64,000 nucleotides of DNA from JADKAV01 sp963732355 (GTDB lineage Bacteria > Actinomycetota > Actinomycetes > S36-B12 > UBA10799), in contig CAVSZD010000007.1 of assembly GCA_963732355.1 (NCBI GenBank), positions 826,161 through 890,160 on the forward strand, given 5' to 3'. Below are positions 37,302 through 45,653 of this stretch, piece by piece; the stretch's first letter is position 1, and each line of letters starts with the position of its first letter. The position numbers and the translations under genes are program-made. The notes below the pieces were generated by a model. It did no database searches. It was not told the DNA's origin and saw only the letters and a list, made by a program, of their open reading frames with translations.

Positions 37302-37740
37302 TCACGCGTCGACTGGTTCGCGGCGCTTGTCGGAAGGAAGCCCGAAGGAGAAGCCCAGCCCGACCAGGATGAAGCCCGCCGCCGCCAGGGTCATGATCCG
37401 GGCGGCGGCGGGCGTAAGCGATCTTCGCCTCGTCGGCCGCATCGCCCACCTGCGGGTTGCGTTCGAGGGTCAGGATGTACTGCCCTGAGGTGTTCACAAC
37501 CTCATCGACGATCTGGGTGCGCTGCTCCTCGGACAGGGATTCGTCGGACTTCAGCGATGCGGTCAAGTTGGCTGCGAGCGCGCTGAACAACAGGGTGCCC
37601 AGTATTGCGCGCCCCAAGGTCGCTCCCACCTGCCGGAACGTGGAGGTCATGGAACTGGCGTTGCCGGTCTTCGCAGGCGGCACGTCCTCCATCACCACAT
37701 TGGTCAACTGTGCGGTGTCGAAACCCACGCCGATGCCGTG
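37302..37740 (-). pseudogene. C-terminal remnant of an MFS (EmrB/QacA-type) transporter
   Basis: Leftward, the frame reads GFDTAQLTNVVMEDVPPAKT then ASSMTSTFRQVGATLGRAIL, the C-terminal half of a DHA2-type drug exporter. It continues to SLKSDESLSEEQRTQIVDEV and then changes frame near 37400, ending IMTLAAAGFILVGLGFSF and a stop at 37302. The N-terminal two thirds are absent: similarity ends about 130 bases from hairpin copy 4. It is a truncated, frame-broken gene. Confidence 0.75.
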
Positions 37741-37874
37741 CTGTCCTCAACCACGATGAGGGCGACTCCCCAACAACACCGCAGCCAATGCCCACTACGG
37801 CTTCGCGAGCTCGGGCTCGGTTGCGCGCGCGGGTTGGACGCTAGCGGCTGGCGATGGGCCGGCGCAGCGCCCGC

Positions 37875-37942
37875 GTTAGAGGTTGTGCTGTTGGTTAGCG
37901 AAACAACGCGTGGATTCGCTAACGAGGACCACAACCTCTAAC
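37875..37942. repeat. 68-bp hairpin, family A copy 4
   Basis: The left arm is canonical. The right arm has drifted (GAGGACCAC instead of GAACAGCAC), giving several mismatches near the loop. Loop in orientation 1 (AAACAACGCGTGGATT), left flank CCCGC. Gene remnants lie on both sides: an MFS fragment to the left and a peptidase fragment to the right. Confidence 0.9.
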
Positions 37943-37981
37943 CAGGACTACCGTTGAACCGCAAGCACTACGGGGAGCGCC

Positions 37982-38212
37982 ATGTTGGCCCGCACATTCA
38001 CGGTTGTGGCCGCGGGGCTGTTCGCATTCTCGCCAGCATCATCGGTCGCGGACCCCTACTTCCCAACCATGGGTGATGCAGGCTACGACGCCCTGCACTA
38101 CGACATCCGGGTTCGTATGGACCCTGCCACGGGCCGGTTGCGCGGGTGGACGCAGGTCACGGCGCGTGCCCAGCGGGATCTCCCGCGGGCGCTGGGGCAA
38201 GGCAACAGTTGA
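37982..38212 (+). pseudogene. N-terminal fragment of a secreted M1-type metallopeptidase
   Basis: It starts MLARTFTVVAAGLFAFSPAS, a signal peptide, followed by DPYFPTMGDAGYDALHYDIR and DPATGRLRGWTQVTARAQRD, the exported start of actinobacterial M1 aminopeptidase-like proteins. The frame then ends at 38212 after only 76 residues of what should be more than 400. No downstream part of the peptidase is present. It begins 40 bases after hairpin copy 4. Confidence 0.75.
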
Positions 38213-38421
38213 GCAATTTCAACTGCCTGCCGAGCAGGTGAGTGGCAGGACCTTGCAGGGTCTTCCGGGCTTGGCTGGTGGATGAGCGTCGGCCGGCGCG
38301 GACCGCCCAGAACGGGTTCTAGGCTGACCCCACATACTCCGTTGGCTGCGGAGTCACGCGGACACTCTGGCGGGTCGCGCTCGATTCGCGACAACGCGGG
38401 GGTGGGTGCGGCGGTGGCGCC

Positions 38422-38928
38422 TCAGGTAGCCGTTACCTCCAGCGACGCCAACAACGCTGAAAGGTCGCGTGCCAAACGCTGCCGCCGAGAGGCGCTGATC
38501 CCGGCCAGAAGTGCTTCCTCGGCAGCAAGATGCTTCGGGATCAACTCATCGACCAGCGACAGACCCTTGTCCGTGAGCAGGACCCAGCGCACTCGGGCGT
38601 CGTCAGCGTCGGACTGCCTCGTGACAAGTCCGCGGCTCTGCAGGTTGTCGACCCTGGTCGTGACGGTTCCCGGCGTGAGCCCCAGGTCTGCGGCCAGGCG
38701 GGTGTGGGTGGTGCCGTGTGGCGGCAGGCGTCGGCGCAATGTGACCAGGACGGGGAAGTCCGCGGTGGTGATCCCCGCGCCCGCGAAAACCCGTGCCTGC
38801 TCAGCGTCCACAATCGCTCTGATCCTGGCCATACGGGCGATGATCGCGACCGGTCCAACATCAAGATCCGGGCTGATCGCATGCCACTCGTCAAGCACTC
38901 TGGCGATGGAGTCCCGCCCGCTTTGCAT
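38422..38928 (-). CDS. MarR-family transcriptional regulator
   Basis: A 168-residue MarR protein. The winged-helix region reads TRLAADLGLTPGTVTTRVDN then LQSRGLVTRQSDADDARVRW and VLLTDKGLSLVDEL. It is divergent from a small open frame and ltrA, with a perfect palindrome in the 51-base gap, so it very likely represses both itself and that unit in response to a small ligand. It starts at ATG 38928. Confidence 0.9.
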   Translation of the reverse strand: MQSGRDSIARVLDEWHAISPDLDVGPVAIIARMARIRAIVDAEQARVFAGAGITTADFPVLVTLRRRLPPHGTTHTRLAADLGLTPGTVTTRVDNLQSRGLVTRQSDADDARVRWVLLTDKGLSLVDELIPKHLAAEEALLAGISASRRQRLARDLSALLASLEVTAT

Positions 38929-38950
38929 GTGCAGAAGCCTATGCTAGAAC

Positions 38951-38968
38951 TACTTTGAGTTCAAAGTA
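38951..38968. promoter_or_regulatory. Perfect palindrome, probable MarR operator
   Basis: TACTTTGA-GT-TCAAAGTA is a perfect 8-2-8 palindrome centred between the divergent MarR gene (start 38928) and the 30-residue leader gene (start 38980). Size, symmetry and the TTTGA/TCAAA half-sites are typical of MarR-family operators. Confidence 0.75.
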
Positions 38969-38979
38969 TTGGAGATGCA

Positions 38980-39072
38980 ATGAGTCTCAATATGACAAAC
39001 GAAGACACGGTTGAGGTCTTGATCAAGGCACTGGACCCGCGACCTGTCCTGGTGGGCGAGGGCGCCGAATGA
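38980..39072 (+). CDS. Small leader protein coupled to ltrA, 30 residues
   Basis: ATG 38980 is preceded by GGAG at good spacing. The product begins MSLNMTNEDTVEVLIKALDP and ends VLVGEGAE. Its stop overlaps the ATG of the LtrA-like gene (ATGA), so it is translated first in the same transcript, right after the MarR operator. It is too short for domain recognition. It could be a leader peptide, or the start of a lost gene that now primes ltrA translation. Confidence 0.55.
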   Translation: MSLNMTNEDTVEVLIKALDPRPVLVGEGAE

Positions 39073-40223
39073 GCCAGAGTCGCCTCATCGCGAACGCCGC
39101 GAGCCACAAGGTCACCACCCTCGAGTTGTTCTTTGATCTCGTCTTCGTCTACGGGATCAGTCAGGTGACGGCATACCTGGCCGACGATCACTCCGCGCTC
39201 GGATTCCTGCAAGGCCTGCTGCTGGCTGCCCTTCTGTGGTGGGCTTGGGTTGCTTATAGCTGGCTGGGCACATCCGTACAAGTGAACCAGCGACCCGTTC
39301 AAATATCGATGTTCGTGGCGATGGCGGCCATCATGATTCTGGCCCTTCTGATGCCCGACTTCTTCGATGACAGCCGCGGGGCGTCAGTTGCCATGGTGGC
39401 CGCGGCCGCCTACGTGATGGTCCGGCTCATGCATCTTGCGTTGTTCTACTTCGCCGGCAAGGACGATCCCGGCATCACCCGTGCCGCCCTGCGACTGGCG
39501 CGCACGGTTGTCATCGCCGCCGTCCTGCTGATCGGAGGGGCCTACCTCGGCGGTGATTGGCAGCTCGTTCTTGTGACAGTGGCCGTGGTGATCGACGTCA
39601 TTGGACCCTTCCTCGGCGGTGGTCAAGGGTGGCGCCTGGCTCTGTCGCATTTCGCGGAACGCCACGGCCTGATCGTCATCATCGCTTTGGGGGAGAGCAT
39701 CGTCGCGATCGGAGTCGGCGCCTCCGGAGTCCCTATGAGCGCAGCGCTGCTTGTCACAGCAGTCCTCGGGGTGGCAGTCGCCTGCTCCTTGTGGATCGTC
39801 TACTTCGACGGGGCGTCCGACTCCCTCGAGGCAGCGGTCGAGAAGCGCGAGGGCGTCGAGCAGGTGACCACCGCCAGAGACGTCTACTCGGTCATGCACT
39901 TCCTGTTGGTCGCCGGACTCATCCTCATGTCCTTGGCGATGAAGTCCGCGCTGAAAGGGGCCGAAGAGGGGTGGGCAGAGCCGCTGGCCGACTACGCCTC
40001 ATTCGCGCTGGGCCTCGGGCTCTTCCAGTTCTTGTTCGGCCTGTGGCTCATGCGAAGGAGGGCCGGCGCGAGGACGGCTACCGCCGAAGTCGTGGTCGCG
40101 ATTGGAGCGCTGGTGGTCATCCCACTGGGCACGATTCTGCCCGCGGTTGCGACGGTGGTTGTTACGGGGGTCGTGGCACTTGCGTGGCGGGCCGTACGGG
40201 CATCCGCAGTCCAAACGGTCTGA
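39069..40223 (+). CDS. ltrA: LtrA-family (low temperature requirement A) membrane protein
   Basis: A 384-residue integral membrane protein with about 11-12 hydrophobic segments. The start KVTTLELFFDLVFVYGISQV is the diagnostic LtrA signature (ELFFDLVFV), and AERHGLIVIIALGESIVAIG is the second conserved motif. The family's function is unclear; it was named for cold growth in Listeria. It is co-transcribed with the 30-residue leader and probably controlled by the divergent MarR. It ends three bases before a convergent transporter fragment. Confidence 0.9.
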   Translation: MSQSRLIANAASHKVTTLELFFDLVFVYGISQVTAYLADDHSALGFLQGLLLAALLWWAWVAYSWLGTSVQVNQRPVQISMFVAMAAIMILALLMPDFFDDSRGASVAMVAAAAYVMVRLMHLALFYFAGKDDPGITRAALRLARTVVIAAVLLIGGAYLGGDWQLVLVTVAVVIDVIGPFLGGGQGWRLALSHFAERHGLIVIIALGESIVAIGVGASGVPMSAALLVTAVLGVAVACSLWIVYFDGASDSLEAAVEKREGVEQVTTARDVYSVMHFLLVAGLILMSLAMKSALKGAEEGWAEPLADYASFALGLGLFQFLFGLWLMRRRAGARTATAEVVVAIGALVVIPLGTILPAVATVVVTGVVALAWRAVRASAVQTV

Positions 40224-40225
40224 CC

Positions 40226-40480
40226 TCACACTGCGGCGGCCGACTTGGCCCGCGCCTTGATGAGGAAGCCGAAGGCCGCTGCGATGAAGAACATCAGCAC
40301 ACCGTAGATGGCAGCCGGCAGTGACATCTCCGTGCTCAACAGCACGGACTGGGCGACCACGATCGCCAGCGTCGCGTTGTGGATCCCGACCTCGAAGGAC
40401 GTGGCGATCGACTCTCCTTCGGTGACCTTGAACATCCTCGGGACGACGTACCCGATGGTCAGGCTCAGCGTGCAGAACAC
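40226..40480 (-). pseudogene. C-terminal remnant of a bile acid:sodium symporter-family protein
   Basis: Leftward it reads LTIGYVVPRMFKVTEGESIA then TSFEVGIHNATLAIVVAQSV and MSLPAAIYGVLMFFIAAAFG, the last three membrane segments of an SBF/bile-acid-type symporter (the EVGIxNATLA motif is diagnostic). Nothing upstream of about 40480 matches the family. The open frame continues a little further into unrelated sequence next to hairpin copy 5. The 5' two thirds of the gene are missing. Confidence 0.75.
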
Positions 40481-40539
40481 ATGGTTCTCCGGATCGTAGT
40501 GCGTGCAGTACCGGAATGCCACTTCCGGCGTTGGTCCCG

Positions 40540-40607
40540 GTTAGAGGTTGTGCTGTTGGTTAGCGAATCCACGCGTTGTTTCGCTAACCAACAGCACAAC
40601 CTCTAAC
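40540..40607. repeat. 68-bp hairpin, family A copy 5
   Basis: Arms are perfectly complementary (GTTAGAGGTTGTGCTGTTGG and its complement). Loop AATCCACGCGTTGTTT in orientation 2. It lies between the truncated symporter and ppc, which are divergent. The open frame through the hairpin joins ppc by chance and is not part of the enzyme. Confidence 0.93.
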
Positions 40608-40664
40608 CAACCGCCGCCAGGCGGCGAAAAGCCGAACCGCCGGATCACTGACACACTGCTGCCC

Positions 40665-43271
40665 ATGGACGGCGAACTCACCCGCGAACTAGCGCTGCTG
40701 GCCGGCGTGCACGAGCAGGTACTGCGAGAGGCGGGGTTGGAGCCGGTCGCTGAGCAGCTTTCCAGGCTGCACGAGGGCGGCGGGATCCAAGAACCGACCG
40801 ATCCGCGCAACGCCATCCAACTGGCCGGAGCCCTGACGGTCCACCTGCACCTGGTCAACCTGGCCGATGAACGCCACCGGGTCCGGTTGCTCAACGCTCC
40901 GGCCGCACCTGCGGACGCAGACGCTGGCGACGATCTGTGGCCAGCTGTGTCGGGTGCCCAAGGAGTCCTGGAGCGCCTCGACACCTTGCGTATCCACCCG
41001 GTTCTCACAGCTCATCCGACCGAGGCTCGCCGGCGCGCTGTCGCGACCAGTCTGCGGCGGGTGTCCGAGCAACTCCAGCGCCTCGAGAACCCCCGCCTCG
41101 GACCCGAAGAACAGGACGCTGCCCACCGGCGGCTCCTGGAGGAAGTTGAGCTCCTGCACCTCACCTCCGTGCTTCGCACCACCAGACCGGAACCACTGGA
41201 CGAGGTTCGAACGATCATGACTGTGTTCGACCAGACCCTGATCCGGGCTGTGCCCCGGTTGTACCGGGCTACCGAACACGCGCTGATCGGCAAGCTCAGC
41301 GGGACGGTGGCCACCCCAGTTCCTGCCTTCGTCAGGTTCGGATCGTGGGTGGGCGGGGACCGCGACGGCAACCCGCACGTCACCGCAGATGTGACCCGCC
41401 GGACGCTCGCTCTTCAGGCCGATCACGCGCTATCTGCCTTGCAGGTGTCGGTCGAGCGAGTGGGCCGAACGCTGACCGCGGACCACGTCGCAACACCACC
41501 GTCGCGCGCGCTGCGTGAGGCGCTGCAACGCGACGCTGTGGCCATGCCCGAACGGTTCGAGCGGATCAACACCGGCTCGCCGGGCGAACCTCACCGTCAA
41601 CGCATGCTGGTCATCGCCGAGCGCCTACAGGCGACGCGCTCCGGGCGTGCGGAGCACTCCTACGCCGACGTGGAGGAACTCATCGCGGACCTGCGGGTGG
41701 TGCAGGAATCGCTTGCGCACGCAGGGGCCAGACGCGCCGCATACGGTGAACTGCAACACGTCATCTGGTACGCCCAGACGTTCGGCTTCCACCTTGCCGA
41801 ACTTGAAGTCCGGCAACATTCAGATGTTCACAAAGCGGCGCTGGAGGATCTGCTTGCCCAAGTGCCCGGCGCCCCGGTGGACGCGGCCGAAGACACCGAG
41901 TTCCTGGACAAACTGGCTCGGGATGGTTGGCCGGATCAGGTGGCACCACGCGAGGAGCGCACCCGCGAGGTCTTGGACACCCTGCGGGTCATGTCCTGGC
42001 TGCAGCAACGTTGGGGAGAGCGCGCATGTGGGCGTTACATCGTCTCCTTCTCACACAGCGCGGCCAACCTTGTGGCCGTTCGCGCACTCGCCCGCCTGGC
42101 TGCGGGGACCGCACCCCTGAGACTGAACGTTGTCCCACTCTTCGAGACCGGCGCCGACCTCGCCGCAGCCGACACCGTGCTCGCCGATTGGGTGTCGTGG
42201 CCGTCCACCCAGGCTTGGCTAGAGGCCAGCGAACGACGCGTGGAAGTGATGCTGGGTTACTCAGACTCCGCCAAAGACGTCGGTCCCACCGCCGCAACGC
42301 TCACCTTGGCGCGGGCGCAGAGCGCCATGGTTCAGTGGGCGAGCGTAAACGATATCCAGCTGACCATGTTCCATGGCCGCGGTGGTTCGCTCGGCCGAGG
42401 CGGCGGACCACTTCACAGAGCGATCACCGCCCAGCCACCCGGCAGCGTCGACGGGCGCTTGAAGGTGACTGAACAAGGTGAGGTCGTGTTCGCACGGTAC
42501 GCCGACACGACTATTGCGCAGCGCCACCTTGAACGGCTCACCACAGCCGTTCTGCTCGCGGGAACCCCGGACGTGGAGCAGCGCAACGCTGAGGCGGCCG
42601 ATCGCTTCCGGGAACTCGCCACGGTGCTGACCGAGGCGTCGCGCGAGGCCTACTTGGGCCTGGTGCGTACACCCGGTTTCGCCGATGTGCTGGCGCAGGC
42701 GAGCGCGCTCGAGGAGATCGGCGAACTGCGGATGGGCTCACGACCGGCCCGGCGCAGCGCGGCCACCTCGGGCCGGGAGCTGTCGGACCTGCGTGCCATC
42801 CCCTGGGTCTTCGCCTGGTCACAGACTCGCGCGAACGTGCCCGGTTGGTATGGCCTTGGCACCGGGCTGGCGGCCGTCGGGGACGTGGATCTGCTGCGGC
42901 GGGCCTACGCCCAATGGCCGCTCTTCGCCTCCCTGATCGACATCGCGGAGATGAGCCTCGCCAAGAGCCACCGCGACCTTGCCCGCCGGTTCCTCGCGCT
43001 CGGCGGCCGGCCCGACATCACCGAACTCATCGTCAGCCAGATGGATCTGACGGTTGACTTGGTCCTTCAGGTTCTCGATCAGGAACGTCTACTTGAACAC
43101 AAACAGGTGCTGGGCTCGGCCATCGCCTTGCGCTCGCCCTACGTGGATGCGCTTTCGACATTGCAGCTTGCAGCTTTGACCCAAGTACGGGCCGGCGACG
43201 AGGATGTATGGCGACGGCTGCTGCTACTGACTGTCAACGGGTTGGCGGCGGGACTGCAGAACACCGGGTGA
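40665..43271 (+). CDS. ppc: Phosphoenolpyruvate carboxylase
   Basis: An 868-residue PEP carboxylase, which carboxylates PEP to oxaloacetate to refill the TCA cycle. The catalytic histidine lies in PVLTAHPTEARRR, the second motif is FGSWVGGDRDGNPHVT, and the glycine-rich active-site loop is FHGRGGSLGRGGGP. Arginines for allosteric control follow (SRPARRS). The C-terminal NGLAAGLQNTG is the conserved family end. ATG 40665 begins MDGELTRELALLAG; the upstream frame is hairpin sequence. Intact, no frame break. Confidence 0.95.
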   Translation: MDGELTRELALLAGVHEQVLREAGLEPVAEQLSRLHEGGGIQEPTDPRNAIQLAGALTVHLHLVNLADERHRVRLLNAPAAPADADAGDDLWPAVSGAQGVLERLDTLRIHPVLTAHPTEARRRAVATSLRRVSEQLQRLENPRLGPEEQDAAHRRLLEEVELLHLTSVLRTTRPEPLDEVRTIMTVFDQTLIRAVPRLYRATEHALIGKLSGTVATPVPAFVRFGSWVGGDRDGNPHVTADVTRRTLALQADHALSALQVSVERVGRTLTADHVATPPSRALREALQRDAVAMPERFERINTGSPGEPHRQRMLVIAERLQATRSGRAEHSYADVEELIADLRVVQESLAHAGARRAAYGELQHVIWYAQTFGFHLAELEVRQHSDVHKAALEDLLAQVPGAPVDAAEDTEFLDKLARDGWPDQVAPREERTREVLDTLRVMSWLQQRWGERACGRYIVSFSHSAANLVAVRALARLAAGTAPLRLNVVPLFETGADLAAADTVLADWVSWPSTQAWLEASERRVEVMLGYSDSAKDVGPTAATLTLARAQSAMVQWASVNDIQLTMFHGRGGSLGRGGGPLHRAITAQPPGSVDGRLKVTEQGEVVFARYADTTIAQRHLERLTTAVLLAGTPDVEQRNAEAADRFRELATVLTEASREAYLGLVRTPGFADVLAQASALEEIGELRMGSRPARRSAATSGRELSDLRAIPWVFAWSQTRANVPGWYGLGTGLAAVGDVDLLRRAYAQWPLFASLIDIAEMSLAKSHRDLARRFLALGGRPDITELIVSQMDLTVDLVLQVLDQERLLEHKQVLGSAIALRSPYVDALSTLQLAALTQVRAGDEDVWRRLLLLTVNGLAAGLQNTG

Positions 43272-43274
43272 GCC

Positions 43275-45335
43275 CTATTGCGTCACCGCGACCAGGGGAA
43301 CCACCTGTTCGACACCGATGTCCTGCAGCATTTGGGCGGCCTGCGTGAGCGTCCACTTGCTGCGCGAGAAGTCATCGACCAGCAGAACCGTGCCGCCGAG
43401 TCCGTGGGACCGTGCCAGGTGCAGCCTCTCGGTGACCTGACCCAGCCGAGCCGGTCCTTGCGCGGGCTCCACGACCGCGGTCGGCTGGGCAAACATCTCC
43501 AGGACAGGCAGCCCAAGTTCAGCCGCCGTCAGATCGGCCAGTTCGCTGACCCGGACCGGGTGGTCGCTGCTGCTGATCGGCACAACCGCGGTGACCCCCG
43601 GCATGTCCTCCCGACGCCACCTGGCCAGCATCTGGGCGACGGCCACCCGCAACGGTTCGGACAGCGGGGCGTCAGGTCCGATCACCTCCTCGACGAGATC
43701 AGGAAAGACACCGCCAGTGAACATCGTGACGGCCCGTCCAATAGCGATCCCGTCGATTCGGCCCGGGCGCCCACTGCCGCTAGGCCACAACTTGCGCGGC
43801 GTGATCCGCACTGGACGTCGGCGCAAGGATTCGTACACCGCGTCGACAGTCTGCGCAGAAGGCCGGGCACCGGGATGCGGCAGTTCACCGGTGCACACCG
43901 AGCACCGGCCGCACGGTTGAGAACCCGGGTCGTCAAGGGCCATAGTGAGCAGTTGCATGAGGCAGTCACGGCCGGAGGCGTACTCCGACATGATGCCGGC
44001 CTCCGCGCTGCGCATCTCAACGATCCGGTCGTACTTGGCCGCGTCGAACGTCCACGGCTTGCCAGTCGCGACCCACTGGCTACCGTCCTTGGCCACCACA
44101 CCATCGACCTGCAACTGCTTGAGCAGGACCTCAACCTTGCCTTTCGGCCGTGCGAGGGCGTTCACCAGATCGGCGGTCTTGCGAGGCTGTTCGCGCAATA
44201 GTGCCAGCAGGTTCTCAGCCATCTCGGGATCGGGCATCGTCGCAGTTGCGAAATACTCCCAGACGTCCGGATCGGACTCGTTGGCAGGCAGCAGAACCCC
44301 GACGGCCGAATCGAGTGCTCGTCCGGCCCGGCCGACCTGCTGGTAGTACGACACCGGCGAATCCGGGGACCCCACGTGGATGCAGAAGGCGAGGTCCGGC
44401 TTGTCGTAACCCATCCCCAGAGCCGAGGTCGCAACCACTGCTTTGAGGTCGTTGGCCCGCAGCCGGGCCTCGATCTGCTCGCGCACGTCCGGCGGAGTCT
44501 GCCCGGTGTACGGCTCGACCTCGTGGCCTTGCTCTTGAAGGAAGGCCGCCAACTGCTCGACCACCGGGACCGTGAGCCCGTAGATGATCCCCGAGCCTGC
44601 GGCGGTCTCCAGGAACTCGTGGACCCACGCGAACCGCTTGCCGTAGTTGAGGTTCGGCACCACCGCGAGTTGCAGCGACTTGCGCGCGAGTGGACCGCGG
44701 ATCACGGTCGTCGTCGGGCCGAGTTGCTCAGCCAGATCGTCGACCACGCGGGAGGTGGCTGTGGCGGTTGTGGCAAGTACCGGCGTGCCCGACTCCAGCT
44801 CAAGCAACAGCCTCGCGATGCGTTGGTAGTCCGGTCGAAAATCGAAGCCCCAGTCGGAGATGCAGTGCGCCTCGTCGATCACCAGCAGGCCACTGGACTT
44901 GAGCACCGGCATGGCCCGCTTGCTGAACTGCGGGTGCGAGAGACGTTCGGGCGAGACCAGCAGGACGTCGATCTCGTCACGGTCCAGGCGTTCGAACACA
45001 AGGTCCCAGTCGGCCCGGTTGGAGGAGTTGACAGTGGCCGCCTCGATGCCGATCCGGCGAGCCGCTTCGACCTGGTCGCGCATCAAGGCCAATAGCGGCG
45101 AGATGACGATCGTGGGCCCGGCTCCCACATCGCGACGGGCCAAGGTTGCAGCCCAGTACACCGCCGACTTGCCCCATCCGGTGGCTTGGACCACGAGCAC
45201 CCGTTGGGCCCCGGACAGCAGCGCGGCGACCGCCTCGACCTGGCCCGGACGCGGTGTCGCATCCGGTCCGGCCATGGCCGTCAGCACCGCTTGGATGGCC
45301 ACCGACCCCGTGGTTGCGGCATCTGTATCGCTCAT
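43275..45335 (-). CDS. RecQ-family DNA helicase with C-terminal phosphoribosyltransferase-like domain
   Basis: A 686-residue superfamily 2 helicase. Motif I is QATGWGKSAVYW, motif II DEAHCISDWGFDFRPDY (RecQ signature), motif VI QVGRAGR. A zinc motif with CGRCSVC follows, then a winged-helix region. The final ~120 residues resemble the type I phosphoribosyltransferase-like tail of actinobacterial RecQ proteins (VLLVDDFSRSKWTLTQAA); FSRSK replaces the usual small-residue PRPP loop. It acts in DNA repair or recombination. ATG 45335 follows GGAGG. It converges on ppc with a three-base gap. Confidence 0.9.
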   Translation of the reverse strand: MSDTDAATTGSVAIQAVLTAMAGPDATPRPGQVEAVAALLSGAQRVLVVQATGWGKSAVYWAATLARRDVGAGPTIVISPLLALMRDQVEAARRIGIEAATVNSSNRADWDLVFERLDRDEIDVLLVSPERLSHPQFSKRAMPVLKSSGLLVIDEAHCISDWGFDFRPDYQRIARLLLELESGTPVLATTATATSRVVDDLAEQLGPTTTVIRGPLARKSLQLAVVPNLNYGKRFAWVHEFLETAAGSGIIYGLTVPVVEQLAAFLQEQGHEVEPYTGQTPPDVREQIEARLRANDLKAVVATSALGMGYDKPDLAFCIHVGSPDSPVSYYQQVGRAGRALDSAVGVLLPANESDPDVWEYFATATMPDPEMAENLLALLREQPRKTADLVNALARPKGKVEVLLKQLQVDGVVAKDGSQWVATGKPWTFDAAKYDRIVEMRSAEAGIMSEYASGRDCLMQLLTMALDDPGSQPCGRCSVCTGELPHPGARPSAQTVDAVYESLRRRPVRITPRKLWPSGSGRPGRIDGIAIGRAVTMFTGGVFPDLVEEVIGPDAPLSEPLRVAVAQMLARWRREDMPGVTAVVPISSSDHPVRVSELADLTAAELGLPVLEMFAQPTAVVEPAQGPARLGQVTERLHLARSHGLGGTVLLVDDFSRSKWTLTQAAQMLQDIGVEQVVPLVAVTQ

Positions 45336-45430
45336 GTTGTCCTCCGTCAGGCAAGGTTCCCACGCCGGGCTTGCGAGCGGGCGGTTACGGCCCGGACGAC
45401 GGACCCGGTGCGCTGCCGGCCTGCCCGCCC

Positions 45431-45477
45431 GGGCTAGGCCCGCCCGGCCCAAACCCGCCCGGCCCAAACCCGCCCGC
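45431..45477. repeat. Short GC-rich tandem repeat left of hairpin copy 6
   Basis: GGCCCAAACCCGCCC occurs twice in a row, preceded by a degenerate unit GGCTAGGCCCGCCC, and ends in CCCGC directly against the hairpin. The right flank of the same hairpin also carries a duplicated CAACCGCCCGGCGGGA. Confidence 0.7.
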
Positions 45478-45545
45478 GTTAGAGGTTGTGCTGTTGGTTA
45501 GAGAATCCACGCGTTGTTTCTCTAACCAACAGCACAACCTCTAAC
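45478..45545. repeat. 68-bp hairpin, family A copy 6
   Basis: Arms GTTAGAGGTTGTGCTGTTGG and complement pair without mismatch, including inner GTTAGAGAA/TTCTCTAAC. Loop AATCCACGCGTTGTTT in orientation 2. It sits between divergent helicase and CDF transporter genes. Confidence 0.93.
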
Positions 45546-45653
45546 CAACCGCCCGGCGGGAAACCCAACAGCCGCGGCTCCAACCGCCCGGCGGGACGCC
45601 AACCGCCATCCGGGCCTGCGCCTCGGGCTGGTCGCAACTGCTTGAATCCGGAT

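Noticed and set aside
40548..40664. N-terminal extension of PEP carboxylase, and similar extensions of the CDF transporter and others through the hairpins
   Set aside because: The extensions translate the palindrome itself; the families start at the internal methionines chosen here.
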